A stretch of 64,000 nt of DNA from Desulfoplanes formicivorans. Its GTDB lineage: Bacteria; Desulfobacterota; Desulfovibrionia; Desulfovibrionales; Desulfomicrobiaceae. The notes below the pieces were generated by a model, which was given only the letters and a program-made list of their open reading frames with translations, was not told the origin of the DNA and did no database searches. The stretch lies in contig NZ_BDFE01000015.1 in NCBI RefSeq assembly GCF_001748225.1, forward strand, positions 549,437 to 613,436, written 5' to 3'. Numbering within the stretch: position 1 is the stretch's first letter; each line of letters starts with the position of its first letter. Of the stretch, positions 43,437 to 52,896 are shown in pieces. Position numbers and translations under genes: made by a program.

Positions 43437-44018
43437 ATGATTCTTGGTGTGGAAGGAAGCCCCCGGACAAAAGGCAATTCCGAAAAGATGCTTGCCGCCA
43501 TTCTGGCCGGAGCCCGGCAAGGGGGACAGACCTGTGTTGATGTGCATCTTCGCGATTGCCGGTACGAGCCCTGCGTGGGGTGCGAACGTTGTCGCAAGGA
43601 CAAGATCTGCACCCGGTTTCAGGACGCCATGACCTTGATCTATCTCCGGCTGCAGAAGGCCAGGGGGCTGGTTCTGGTTTCTCCGGTGAACAACTACAAT
43701 ATTACCGCCTGGATGAAGGCCTTTATTGATCGGTTGTACTGTTTTTACCAGTTCGAGGACACCCGTCCCCGTGGCTGGTCCAGCCGGTTGGCTGGCCAGG
43801 GAAGAAAGGCTGTGATCGCGGCCATTGGCGAGCAGGAACATCCGCAAGACCTGGGGATTGCCCTGGAGGCCATGCGTCTGCCCCTGGAAGCCCTGGGCTA
43901 TGAAATCGTGGCCGAGATGCCTGTGCTCGGACTTTTTGACCGGGGAGCCATTGGTGGTCACCAGGACATTCTGGACAGGGCCCATGAGGCCGGAGGTCAG
44001 TTGGCCAAAAGCCTGTAA
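43437..44018 (+). CDS. flavodoxin-family iron-sulfur flavoprotein-like reductase
   Basis: About 193 residues from ATG 43437, behind GGAGG. Flavodoxin fold with GVEGSPRTKGNSEKMLAA at the FMN loop, cysteines CRYEPCVGCERCRKDKIC, and VSPVNNYNITAWMKAFIDR at the flavin site. It is similar in build to the divergent partner at 42266. It likely acts with it downstream of the HxlR sensor as an electrophile- or nitro-detoxifying reductase. A hairpin with T-rich tail follows at 44043. Confidence 0.87.
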   Translation: MILGVEGSPRTKGNSEKMLAAILAGARQGGQTCVDVHLRDCRYEPCVGCERCRKDKICTRFQDAMTLIYLRLQKARGLVLVSPVNNYNITAWMKAFIDRLYCFYQFEDTRPRGWSSRLAGQGRKAVIAAIGEQEHPQDLGIALEAMRLPLEALGYEIVAEMPVLGLFDRGAIGGHQDILDRAHEAGGQLAKSL

Positions 44019-44042
44019 CAGGTTTCTTTTTTTCAGCAAATG

Positions 44043-44080
44043 ATCCCCTTGTCGTTGCGTGCGGCAAGGGGATTTTGTTT
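44043..44080 (+). terminator. rho-independent terminator
   Basis: CCCCTTG / CAAGGGG stem followed by ATTTTGTTT, 25 bases after the flavodoxin stop. Confidence 0.75.
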
Positions 44081-44152
44081 GGGATCAACCGTCAGTCAGG
44101 TTTGCTGTTGCCATGCGTGGTGTGGACCTGAAGTTTTTTGGGGCAGGGTCAT

Positions 44153-44203
44153 TTGACTCAGGCGATTTTTCGTATATAAACATTTTGCGTTCAAAATATT
44201 TGA
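44153..44203 (+). promoter_or_regulatory. sigma-70 promoter plus MarR-type operator
   Basis: TTGACT (44153-44158), a 16-base spacer and TATAAA (44175-44180) form a near-consensus promoter. TCAAAATATTTGA (44191-44203, arms TCAAA/TTTGA) lies just downstream of the expected start, a natural roadblock site for the MarR-family protein it precedes. Confidence 0.6.
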
Positions 44204-44253
44204 CGCCAATTATTTCACCCAAATTATCTTGGTCCAAGGAGCGAATCACCCCC

Positions 44254-44802
44254 ATGGCAAATCAATACGCAGCAAGTATTCTTCAGTCATTGCGCAGGAT
44301 CATCCGATCCATAGACCAGCATAACAAGCAGCTTGGCAAAAAATATCAGATGACCATCCCCCAGCTGGTCTGCCTGCGCCAGCTGGCCAGCCAGGATGGT
44401 CAGGTGACCACCGGGAATCTGGCCAAACAGGTGTATCTGAGTCAGGCAACGGTCACAGGTATTCTGGATCGCCTGGAGCGCAAGGGACTTATCATGCGGC
44501 AGCGAAGCACCCTTGATCGCCGGCAGGTTTTTGTTTCCCTGACCGAGGCCGGGATCAAACTCAATGAAGAGATGCCCTGGCCCCTGCAGGAACGGTTTGC
44601 CCAGAGCCTGGCCTCACTTTCCTCTGACAAGCAGGAACAGTTTGATACCATGCTGCAGCATCTGGTCGAAATGATGGAGGCCCCCCAGGGGGCCATGTGG
44701 CCTTACGGGGATCGGGAATCCATGCCCCGGGACGCCCATGCGGGCTGCTCGTCAGGAAAGGATTCTGACGGCATTGATACGGAGCGGGAGGAAGGCTTTT
44801 GA
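44254..44802 (+). CDS. MarR-family regulator of the osmoprotectant operon
   Basis: About 182 residues from ATG 44254, with AAGGAG upstream. Winged helix-turn-helix: QMTIPQLVCLRQLA, TGNLAKQVYLSQATVTGIL and the wing RLERKGLIMRQRSTLDRRQV. It lies 13 bases ahead of proV on the same strand. MarR-type proteins such as EctR, CosR and GbsR control compatible-solute genes in other bacteria, so a repressor of this uptake operon is the natural inference. The C-terminal 30 residues are polar and possibly disordered. Confidence 0.92.
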   Translation: MANQYAASILQSLRRIIRSIDQHNKQLGKKYQMTIPQLVCLRQLASQDGQVTTGNLAKQVYLSQATVTGILDRLERKGLIMRQRSTLDRRQVFVSLTEAGIKLNEEMPWPLQERFAQSLASLSSDKQEQFDTMLQHLVEMMEAPQGAMWPYGDRESMPRDAHAGCSSGKDSDGIDTEREEGF

Positions 44803-44815
44803 AAAGGAGAACAGG

Positions 44816-46045
44816 ATGGACAAAATACGTGTAGAAAATCTTTACAAGATATTCGGCCCCAATCCGGCCAAGGGCATGAAGCTTTTGTCCCAGGGATTGG
44901 ACAAGAACGCCGTGCTTGAAAAAACAGGAATGACCGTTGGAGTGGACAACGCCAGTTTTTCCATCAAGGCCGGAGAAATCTTTGTCATCATGGGGCTGTC
45001 CGGATCGGGCAAGTCCACATTGGTGCGCATGCTCAACCGGCTCATCGAACCAACCTCCGGCAAGGTTTTTGTGGACGACCAGGAGATCACGGCCATGAGC
45101 CCCAAGGAACTGGTTGCCTTCAGGCTTCGCAACATGAGCATGGTTTTTCAGTCCTTTGCCCTCATGCCCCATCAGACCGTACTGGAAAATACCGCTTTTG
45201 GTTTGGAACTTGCCGGAGTGGACAAGGCACATCGGCATGAACGGGCCATGCAGGCCCTGGAACAGGTTGGTCTGGCCGGGTGGGAAGATGCCTATCCCCC
45301 CCAGCTCAGCGGAGGAATGCAGCAGCGGGTCGGATTGGCCAGGGGGCTGGCCGTTGATCCGGAAATCCTGCTCATGGACGAGGCCTTTTCTGCCCTGGAT
45401 CCCCTGAACCGAACCGAGATGCAGGATGAACTGCTCAGTCTTCAGGAAGAACAGCAGCGCACCATTGTGTTCATCTCCCATGATCTGGACGAGGCCCTGC
45501 GCATTGGCGACCGCATCGCCATCATGGAAGGCGGGCAGATCATTCAGGTGGGCATTCCCGAAGAGATCCTCCAGAATCCGGCCGACGATTATGTCCGGGC
45601 CTTTTTCAGAGGGGTTGATCCCACCAATGTCCTTTCGGCCGGGGATATATACAGGGACAGTTATCCCACCATCATCCGGACCAAAAAGGGCAGTGTCCGG
45701 ACCGCCCATGAAATTTTGAGTGGCAGTGAACGGGATTATGGGTATATTCTGGATGCCAAACGGCGGTTTTTGGGCATTGTTTCCACGGACACCCTCAACG
45801 ATGCCCTGGAAGCAGGAGCAACGACCCTGGATCAGGCCTTTATTCCGGGTACCCGTTCCGTGGAGACCTCCATGTCCATGCAGGATATCCTGCCCATTGT
45901 GGCTTCAAACCTCTGGCCCGTCCCGGTGGTCGACGAGCAGGGACGGTACAAGGGCGTGGTTTCAAGAACCCGTTTTTTGCGCACCCTGCACCGTACGGAA
46001 AAGACCCGCAATGGCCACGACCAGAAACCGGAGGCATCCTCATGA
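44816..46045 (+). CDS. proV: glycine betaine/proline ABC transporter ATPase
   Basis: 409 residues from ATG 44816. Walker [11 protein letters not shown], signature [13 protein letters not shown], Walker [15 protein letters not shown] and switch His in FISHDLDEA, with the ProV/OpuAA N-terminal region [20 protein letters not shown]. The C-terminal 120 residues form tandem CBS-like modules ([36 protein letters not shown]), which in this family sense ionic strength. It drives osmoprotectant import with ProW and ProX. Confidence 0.95.
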   Translation: MDKIRVENLYKIFGPNPAKGMKLLSQGLDKNAVLEKTGMTVGVDNASFSIKAGEIFVIMGLSGSGKSTLVRMLNRLIEPTSGKVFVDDQEITAMSPKELVAFRLRNMSMVFQSFALMPHQTVLENTAFGLELAGVDKAHRHERAMQALEQVGLAGWEDAYPPQLSGGMQQRVGLARGLAVDPEILLMDEAFSALDPLNRTEMQDELLSLQEEQQRTIVFISHDLDEALRIGDRIAIMEGGQIIQVGIPEEILQNPADDYVRAFFRGVDPTNVLSAGDIYRDSYPTIIRTKKGSVRTAHEILSGSERDYGYILDAKRRFLGIVSTDTLNDALEAGATTLDQAFIPGTRSVETSMSMQDILPIVASNLWPVPVVDEQGRYKGVVSRTRFLRTLHRTEKTRNGHDQKPEASS

Positions 46046-46117
46046 GTTCCTGTGTCTCCATAGCCACTCTCAACAGAAAGCCAACCGGCAGGAACGCCAT
46101 GCAGGAGGAAATGATAT

Positions 46118-46945
46118 ATGTTTGAAGAAAGTGTAATTCCCTTGGATATGTGGGTGTCCCGTTTTGTGGACATGCTCGTGAACGACTATCGGGATATCTT
46201 CCAGGCCATGAAAGTACCCGTGGAGTATCTGCTCAACCATCTGGATGGTGGTCTCAATGCGCTGCATCCCCTGATCGTCATTGCGGTGCTCGCCCTGGCC
46301 GCATGGAAATTTTCCGGCATCAGGCTGGCCCTTTTTGCCGTGGTCTCCATGGTCTTTATCGGCCTGCTCGGATTGTGGGAAGATTCTATGACCACCCTGG
46401 CCATGGTTTTGGCCTCGGTGATTCTGTGTACCCTCTTGGGTATGCCTCTGGGGATCCTGGCCGGTCGCTCGGACAGGTTCGAGGCAGGTATTCGTCCCGT
46501 TCTGGACGCCATGCAGACCACCCCGGCCTTTGTGTATCTGGTGCCCATTGTCATGCTCTTTTCCGTGGGCAACGTGGCGGGTGTGCTGGCAACAATCATT
46601 TTTGCCCTGCCGCCCATCATCCGGCTGACCAGTCTGGGGATCCGCCAGGTCCATCCTGAACTGGTGGAGGCGTCCCAGGCTTTTGGCGCCACCAAGTGGC
46701 AGGTGCTGCGCAAGGTGCAGATTCCCCTGGCCATGCCCACCATTCTGGCAGGACTCAACCAGACCATCATGATGGCCCTTTCCATGGTGGTCATTGCCGC
46801 CCTTATCGGGGCTGGCGGACTGGGATCACCCGTGGTCCTCGGTCTCAACACCCTGGACATCGGGCGCGCTGTTGTGGGTGGTCTGGCCATTGTGCTTCTG
46901 GCCATTCTTCTCGACCGGATCACCCAGTCCATGGCCCAGCAATAA
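46118..46945 (+). CDS. proW: glycine betaine/proline ABC transporter permease
   Basis: 275 residues with about six membrane helices and the ABC permease coupling loop EASQAFGATKWQVLRKVQIP. Further ProW/OpuAB signatures are GRSDRFEAGIRPVLDAMQTT and GLGSPVVLGLNTLDIGRAVV. AGGAGG precedes the ATG. It pairs with the ATPase encoded upstream and the binding protein downstream. Confidence 0.95.
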   Translation: MFEESVIPLDMWVSRFVDMLVNDYRDIFQAMKVPVEYLLNHLDGGLNALHPLIVIAVLALAAWKFSGIRLALFAVVSMVFIGLLGLWEDSMTTLAMVLASVILCTLLGMPLGILAGRSDRFEAGIRPVLDAMQTTPAFVYLVPIVMLFSVGNVAGVLATIIFALPPIIRLTSLGIRQVHPELVEASQAFGATKWQVLRKVQIPLAMPTILAGLNQTIMMALSMVVIAALIGAGGLGSPVVLGLNTLDIGRAVVGGLAIVLLAILLDRITQSMAQQ

Positions 46946-46980
46946 GTTGACACGAACCATCAACCATAGAGGAGACGAAC

Positions 46981-48009
46981 ATGAATATGCGAAAGATATT
47001 TCTGTCTCTGGCGATTCTGCTGTTGGCGGCACCATCCGTCCATGCTTTGAACATGCAACCCGGCAAGGGAGTGACTGTCCAGCCAGCCCGGGCTACTTGG
47101 AATACCGGCTTCTTTCAGGAAGCCCTGGTCCGCAGGGGACTGGAAGAGCTTGGTTACAAGGTCAAGCGTCCCCGGGATTTGCAAAATCCCCTTTTCTACA
47201 AATCCGTCTACCTCGGGGATGTGGATTACTGGACCAACGGGTGGTTTCCCATCCATTACAGCCAGATGCCCAAGAATTTTTTTGAAAAGGCCGATCTGTA
47301 CGGCTATGTGGTCAAGTCGGGCGGGTTGCAGGGGTATCTTGTCTCCAAACGCGAGGCCGACAAGTTCGGCATTACCTCGCTTGCCGATTTCAAGCGGCCC
47401 GAGGTCAAAAAGGCCTTTGACAGGGACGGAGACGGCAAGGCGGAACTGACCGCCTGCCCTCCGGGTTGGGGATGTGAAAAGACCATTGATCACCATCTCA
47501 AGGTGTACGGGCTCAAAAACGACATCAAGCCCATCAAGGCCTCCTATGAAGCGGGCATGGCCTCGGCCCTTGGTCAGTACAAGAGTGGCGGCCCCGCTTT
47601 TTTCTATACATGGGCCCCCAACTGGACCGTGTTCAAGTTCAAACCCGGCAAGGACGTTGTCTGGATCAATGTGCCTGAAATCAACCCAACGGAAAATCAG
47701 AAGAATTCCGTGGAAAAGCTCACTGTCTCCGGTGTTGAGGGCGCGGTCACCGATCCCGTCAAACTGGGATTCATTGTGGCGGATATTCGCATTGTGGCCA
47801 ACAAGCGCTTTGTGGAGGCCAATCCGGCCATCAAGAAATTCTTCGAGGTGTTCACCCTGTCTTTGGCGGATATCAACGAACAGAATACCCGCATGAACGA
47901 GGGAGAAAAATCTGCCAGGGATATTGCCCGGCATGTGGACCAATGGATTGCCAAGAACAGAACCACCTGGAACAGCTGGCTTGATGAGGCAAGAAAGGCC
48001 GCTGAATAA
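46981..48009 (+). CDS. proX: glycine betaine/proline ABC substrate-binding protein
   Basis: 342 residues, signal peptide about 1-22 ending VHA. ProX-type binding fold with Trp/Tyr-rich ligand-cage segments GDVDYWTNGWFPIHY, TACPPGWGCEKTIDHHLKVY and FFYTWAPNWTVFKF; aromatic cages of this kind hold the trimethylammonium group. No lipobox, so it should be a free periplasmic protein. It is the last gene of the operon, followed by a strong terminator. Confidence 0.95.
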   Translation: MNMRKIFLSLAILLLAAPSVHALNMQPGKGVTVQPARATWNTGFFQEALVRRGLEELGYKVKRPRDLQNPLFYKSVYLGDVDYWTNGWFPIHYSQMPKNFFEKADLYGYVVKSGGLQGYLVSKREADKFGITSLADFKRPEVKKAFDRDGDGKAELTACPPGWGCEKTIDHHLKVYGLKNDIKPIKASYEAGMASALGQYKSGGPAFFYTWAPNWTVFKFKPGKDVVWINVPEINPTENQKNSVEKLTVSGVEGAVTDPVKLGFIVADIRIVANKRFVEANPAIKKFFEVFTLSLADINEQNTRMNEGEKSARDIARHVDQWIAKNRTTWNSWLDEARKAAE

Positions 48010-48028
48010 TATCTGTCTGCCACCCTGG

Positions 48029-48069
48029 CAACGCAAAAGGCCGGCCCTTGAGGTCGGCCTTTTGCGTTG
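48029..48069 (+). terminator. rho-independent terminator of proVWX
   Basis: CAACGCAAAAGGCCG / CGGCCTTTTGCGTTG, a perfect 15 bp stem with 11-base loop, 20 bases after the proX stop. Confidence 0.88.
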
Positions 48070-48243
48070 CGTCCGGGACATGGCAGGCCGTGCTGCTCAG
48101 GGAGGATATGCCGGTCTGCGACTTTCTGGATGAACAGGAATCGTTGACAAGAGGGGGCAGGGGATTCATAGCCTCCTCTTTTACATTAAGCTAGGATGAG
48201 GGTGCGTTTTTCCTCCTGGCGTATCCGCCACCCAAGGAGTTTC

Positions 48244-49158
48244 ATGTCCGGTTTTGCGTTTTCATCTTCCCGTGTCGTGTTGGGTTATGGTTTTGCCTTG
48301 GCCGCAACCGTGATCTGGTCCGGCAACTTCATTGTTGCCCGGGGACTGGCCGATGCCTTTCCTCCTGTTTCCATTGCTTTTTTCCGTTGGCTCATTGCCT
48401 CGGTGGTACTGCTTCCCTTTGGCCTGCCTGCGCTCATCAGGCAAAGGGCCGAGGTGTGGGCAAACATGCCTCACCTTGTGGGCAGCGCCTTTTTGGGCAT
48501 TACCCTGTTCAACACTCTGATCTACATTGCCGGCCAGCATACCACGGCCATGAATCTTTCCCTGATCGCGGTATTCTCACCGGTATTCATCATCATTCTG
48601 GCCCGGATATGGATGCATGATCCCATCACGCCCCAGCGGCTCCTGGGGGTGTTTCTGGCCGTGCTCGGGGTTGTCATCCTGACGACTTCGGGCCATCTCA
48701 GGGTTCTTGCCCGGTTGACCTTCAACCCCGGGGATGTGCTCATGCTTGCGGCCACTGCCGTGTTTGCGGTCTATTCCATCCTGCTCCGTCGAAAACCGCG
48801 CGATATCGAGCCCACTGTCTACCTGACGGCAACCTTCCTCCTCGGTCTGGTCATGCTGGTCCCCTGGGCTGCATGGGAGTGGATGCACCATCCACTGGCC
48901 ATGCCCGGTCCCGCGGTTCTCGGCTCCCTTTGTTTTGTGGGCATTGGGCCGGCCCTTGTGGCCTATGTCTGCTGGACAAAAGCGGTGGCTGCAGTCGGTC
49001 CGGTCAAGGCGGGGATCGTGTACTACGCGCTGCCCTTGTTCAGCGGGATCGAGGCCTGGATGATTCTGGGAGAATCCATGACCTGGATCCATGTCCTGGC
49101 CGGAGGGACGATCATCGCCGGGATCGTCACGGCCACCGTGGAAAGGGCGCAAAAATGA
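48244..49158 (+). CDS. EamA/DMT-family transporter
   Basis: 304 residues from ATG 48244, behind AAGGAG. Ten membrane helices arranged as two EamA repeats (ALAATVIWSGNFIVARGLAD and LMLAATAVFAVYSILLRRK). DMT proteins of this type usually export amino acids or other metabolites; no specific substrate can be named. It is transcribed alone; the following small gene has its own ribosome site. Confidence 0.9.
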   Translation: MSGFAFSSSRVVLGYGFALAATVIWSGNFIVARGLADAFPPVSIAFFRWLIASVVLLPFGLPALIRQRAEVWANMPHLVGSAFLGITLFNTLIYIAGQHTTAMNLSLIAVFSPVFIIILARIWMHDPITPQRLLGVFLAVLGVVILTTSGHLRVLARLTFNPGDVLMLAATAVFAVYSILLRRKPRDIEPTVYLTATFLLGLVMLVPWAAWEWMHHPLAMPGPAVLGSLCFVGIGPALVAYVCWTKAVAAVGPVKAGIVYYALPLFSGIEAWMILGESMTWIHVLAGGTIIAGIVTATVERAQK

Positions 49159-49316
49159 GAACGGGGTCGCCTTTATGGACCGGCGGGATGAGGTGGCGGG
49201 GCGGCCAGGCGCCGTGCAACGTGTTCATGCAGTGCGCACAGAACGATTGGGGCATGTGGGGAAACGAGGCTCGCTGATTCTTGGGCAATGCCCGTATTAT
49301 GGAGGGGTATACACGA

Positions 49317-49781
49317 ATGACGCACAGTCGATGGATTACAATGTGGGCCCTGGGACTGATTTTCGGGGCAACAACCACTGCGTTGGGACTCATGTCTCCC
49401 CAATATTATGTAAGCAGATCCGAGCAGGCACGGATCAAGGCGATCTGTACGGTCGAACACGTGCATGTTCTTGACGCGGGAGAGTTTTTTACCACCAAGC
49501 GGGTCACCTTCAGGCGGACATACGGTGTGACAAAAGAGACGCCGCCCGTGTTCACGGGAATATGTCGGTCCATTGAAACGGATTTCCAAAAACGTCACGG
49601 CATGGTCGGCCCGGATCTGTATTTTTATCCTCGCAAGGGCGACCTGATCTATGTAACCATTACCGAGCCGGACGGGGAGATCACGTCTATGACCCCCATC
49701 ACTCCGGGTCTTGAACATGCTCTGCGCACCGCACCTCAAACCATCCGGTACGGCATGAGCAGGGCCTTTGTCCGGAAATGA
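49317..49781 (+). CDS. hypothetical protein with N-terminal membrane segment
   Basis: 154 residues from ATG 49317, behind GGAGGGG. One N-terminal hydrophobic segment (about 9-25, WALGLIFGATTTALGL) could be a signal anchor. The remainder is a small beta-rich domain (VTFRRTYGVTKETPP, DLYFYPRKGDLIYVTITE) with two Cys that could form a disulfide. I do not recognise the family. Base composition matches the neighbours. Confidence 0.7.
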   Translation: MTHSRWITMWALGLIFGATTTALGLMSPQYYVSRSEQARIKAICTVEHVHVLDAGEFFTTKRVTFRRTYGVTKETPPVFTGICRSIETDFQKRHGMVGPDLYFYPRKGDLIYVTITEPDGEITSMTPITPGLEHALRTAPQTIRYGMSRAFVRK

Positions 49782-50093
49782 ATGTGTCCGTGGTCATTGT
49801 AAGGCATTATCATTTTTTCCCTGCTGGAATGATGTGCAAGCGCAATATGGTCGTTCTGGCTGATTGATGTGCCTGGATGGTATGTAAATCAGCCTATTGG
49901 TGGGCATGCTTGGTTTGACGTGATGAACAGGGAGGTGGTGGCTGGCGCCTGTGTCATACAAAAAAAAGAGTTTGAGAGGAAAAAACACAAAGGCGTTGCA
50001 GAAAACATGGTACAGTGATATGGGGTGTCTTTATGTAGTGTTCGACAATTGATGGTTTGATTTCCATTCAACACGACAACCCCATGAGCCGTC
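49782..50093. other. intergenic, nothing recognised
   Basis: About 310 bp, more AT-rich than average, with an A run near 49960-49985. I see no gene, repeat or clear operator; it should contain the promoter for the EAL-HDOD gene. Confidence 0.4.
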
Positions 50094-51389
50094 ATGCACC
50101 AACCCTCAGGAGATATGCAGGCCCCGGCCGCCTGTGAACCCATTTTTGTGGCCAGACAGCCCATTTTTACAAGCAACAGGGAACTGTGGGGATATGAGCT
50201 TCTTTTTCGGAATGGTCAGTCTCTTGATGTGGCTCGATGTCCGTCGTCGGAACTGGCCACCCATCAGGTCATTGCCGACGGCTATCAATTGGCTGTGCCG
50301 GGAATCGCCCCCGGGATCAAGGTGTGTATCAATTTTCCCCGGGATCTTCTTCTGGAAGAGCTGCCGTTGGCCCTGCCTCCGGAAACGTCGGTCATTGAAA
50401 TTCTCGAGGACACCCGCGTTGACGATGAGCTGATGGAGCGGGTTCGGATGTTCAGGGAAAACGGGTACATCATTTCCCTGGATGATTTTGTGGGTCAGCC
50501 GCATCTGCAGCCACTGGTCCGACTTTCTGACGTCATCAAGGTGGATGTTCTGGCCATTGACCGCGATTCCCTGGAGGATCTTGTCCAGCGACTCAAGGTG
50601 CTTCCCTGCACCTTGCTGGCAGAAAAGGTCGAGACCATGGACATGTTTTTTGCCACCCAGAAGATGGGATTTGAGCTCTTTCAGGGCTTTTTTTTCAGCA
50701 GACCCGTGGTCATCCCCGGGTTCAAGCTCGCTTCCAGTCAGCTTTCCCGGGTAAAACTTCTGGCGGCCTTGAGCCAGGACGACTGGGAAATGAATCAGCT
50801 GGCTGATATTATCAAGGGAGACGTGGGCTTGAGCTATCGGCTGCTCCAGTTCATCAATTCCGCTCATTTCTGCTTTCCCAATGTCATTTCCTCCATTCTG
50901 GGGGCACTCAATCTTCTGGGGCGCCGCAAGGCCCTGCTCTGGCTGCGGGTCACCATTTTTGCCGATCTCGGCAGTTCCTGCGCAGCCAAGGAACTGATCT
51001 GGCTGTCCGTGTACCGTGCCCGCTTTCTGGAACTTATGGCCGAGGTGCAGCCAACCATCCTGCCCCCGGACGCCATGTTCATCATGGGCCTTTTTTCCTT
51101 TCTGGATGTCATGCTCAGGCAGCCCATGCCCGAACTCCTTGAGCGGGTTACCCTGGAAGACAAACTCAAGCAGGCGATTCTTGATCCCTTTGGAAGCGGG
51201 TGTGTATGGGTGCATTTTCTGCACGCCCTGGAGCACGCCAGATGGGAGGAATGCGATCAGCTTTTGCAACAGGCCGGTGTGGACGCTGCAACCGTGGCCC
51301 GCATCAGTGCCCATGCCCTTGCCTGGACCGGGGCCATGCTCGGGCATGACGGGCCTTCAGGCCCTGATCCGGAGGCTGTCTCCGAGTGA
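50094..51389 (+). CDS. EAL-HDOD (YuxH-type) signalling protein
   Basis: 431 residues: an EAL-like domain about 17-215 followed by a HDOD domain about 220-420 (SYRLLQFINSAHFCFPNVIS). The EAL motif itself is degenerate (YELLFRNG replaces EALLR; the catalytic acidic ladder is largely lost apart from SLDDF), so cyclic-di-GMP hydrolysis is unlikely and a binding or scaffold role is more plausible. Such proteins are often linked to stress or motility control. An alternative start at 50115 has AGGAG too close to be efficient. Confidence 0.9.
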   Translation: MHQPSGDMQAPAACEPIFVARQPIFTSNRELWGYELLFRNGQSLDVARCPSSELATHQVIADGYQLAVPGIAPGIKVCINFPRDLLLEELPLALPPETSVIEILEDTRVDDELMERVRMFRENGYIISLDDFVGQPHLQPLVRLSDVIKVDVLAIDRDSLEDLVQRLKVLPCTLLAEKVETMDMFFATQKMGFELFQGFFFSRPVVIPGFKLASSQLSRVKLLAALSQDDWEMNQLADIIKGDVGLSYRLLQFINSAHFCFPNVISSILGALNLLGRRKALLWLRVTIFADLGSSCAAKELIWLSVYRARFLELMAEVQPTILPPDAMFIMGLFSFLDVMLRQPMPELLERVTLEDKLKQAILDPFGSGCVWVHFLHALEHARWEECDQLLQQAGVDAATVARISAHALAWTGAMLGHDGPSGPDPEAVSE

Positions 51390-51560
51390 TGCGTGGGCAA
51401 GGTTTGAAGGGATGGAGCATCTGAGGATGTGCCAGAGGGGATTCGGAACAGTCCGGGAGGTGGTGTCCTGTCGCGGGTGGTGTATCGGCAAGGTTGATCC
51501 CCGTGATGGCTCGGGGTACATGACGGCATGCACCAACCTCAACCATGGGAAATGCTCGTC

Positions 51561-52769
51561 ATGTTCACTAACGACCAATTGCGTAAATATGCCCAGGTAC
51601 TGACCTGGGGCCTTACCAAGGCCAGAATGGGGGCTTATGCCCAAGGGGACGTCATTCTGGTTCGCAGCGACATCAGCGGATTGCCCCTGACGCGGTATGT
51701 CATTGAAGAGGTTCTGGCCATGGGCTGCCATCCGGTGGTGCGCGTTAATGCCGATCCCGGATGCGAGCAGAGTTTCTTTGCCAATGCCGAGGACTTTCAG
51801 CTCACCTTCAAGACCCCGGGAGACAGGGAACTCTACGAAAGCCTAAACGGGTTGATCTCTATTATTTCGCCTGCCTCGCTCACGCATCTCAAGGATATCG
51901 ATCCAGGCAAGATCGCTAGGTCCGCCGTAACCAGAAAATATCTGCGCGATATCCTGGATGAACGTGAAGCCAGGGGCGCGTTTGGATGGACCCTTTGTCT
52001 TATGCCCACACCGGCACTGGCAGAACATGCCGGTCTTGATGCCCGGACCTATGCTGATCAGATTGTCAAGGCAGTATATCTGGATGATGCCCGTCCCGTT
52101 GATCAGTGGGAAAGCATTTTTACCAAGGCGGAAAAGGTCAAGCAGTGGCTGAACAGCATGGACGTGGAGTATTATCATGTGCTCTCCAGACATGTTGACC
52201 TGCGGGTAACGCCTGGCAAGGATCGTCAATGGATAGGGGTTTCCGGGCACAACATCCCCAGCTTTGAGCTCTTTCTTTCTCCTGACTGGCGGGGGACCAA
52301 CGGGATCTATTATGCGGATCAGCCCTCGTTTCGAAGCGGCAATCTGGTCAAGGGCGTTCAGTTGGAGTTCAAGGATGGTGAAGTCGTGGGGATCAGTGCC
52401 GAGCAAGGGGAGGATTTTGTCCGTAATCAGCTGCATATGGACGAAGGGGCCCGACGTCTCGGGGAATTTTCCCTCACGGACATCCGGTTTTCTCGTATCG
52501 ACCATTTCATGGCCAACACCCTGTTTGATGAGAATTTTGGCGGTGAGCACGGTAATTGCCACGTGGCCGTGGGCGCGTCCTATGCGGATACCTATGCTGG
52601 CGATGTTGCCAAGTTGGATAAGCGGTTGAAGCAGGACCTCGGGTTCAATGATTCGGCCCTGCACTGGGATCTGGTCAATACCGAAGACAAGAAGGTCATC
52701 GCCCATCTTGGCGATGGAAGTGAGGTCCTTGTGTATGCTGAGGGCCGGTTTCAACTGGAAGGAGTGTAA
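51561..52769 (+). CDS. M29-family metal aminopeptidase (AmpS/thermophilic type)
   Basis: About 402 residues from ATG 51561. M29 layout: N-terminal substrate domain and C-terminal metal site with acidic/His residues in GVQLEFKDGEVVGISAEQG, FDENFGGEHGNCHVAVGASY and DSALHWDLVNTEDKKV. These are dicobalt/dizinc exopeptidases that trim N-terminal residues. It is monocistronic, and a terminator shared with the convergent chemoreceptor gene follows. Confidence 0.9.
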   Translation: MFTNDQLRKYAQVLTWGLTKARMGAYAQGDVILVRSDISGLPLTRYVIEEVLAMGCHPVVRVNADPGCEQSFFANAEDFQLTFKTPGDRELYESLNGLISIISPASLTHLKDIDPGKIARSAVTRKYLRDILDEREARGAFGWTLCLMPTPALAEHAGLDARTYADQIVKAVYLDDARPVDQWESIFTKAEKVKQWLNSMDVEYYHVLSRHVDLRVTPGKDRQWIGVSGHNIPSFELFLSPDWRGTNGIYYADQPSFRSGNLVKGVQLEFKDGEVVGISAEQGEDFVRNQLHMDEGARRLGEFSLTDIRFSRIDHFMANTLFDENFGGEHGNCHVAVGASYADTYAGDVAKLDKRLKQDLGFNDSALHWDLVNTEDKKVIAHLGDGSEVLVYAEGRFQLEGV

Positions 52770-52828
52770 GGCCGAGAAGCAACAACGTGTAATTCGCTAG
52801 TTCGCTTGATCAACCGCTTGTTCATGAC

Positions 52829-52864
52829 AAAAAGGCTTGCTTCACCTCTGAAGCAAGCCTTTTT
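52829..52864. terminator. bidirectional rho-independent terminator
   Basis: AAAAAGGCTTGCTTC / GAAGCAAGCCTTTTT, a perfect 15 bp stem with 6-base loop, between the convergent aminopeptidase and chemoreceptor genes; T-rich arms on both strands. Confidence 0.93.
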
Positions 52865-52896
52865 GTTGTTGGAAGGATTATCAACTTCCTTGCGTC

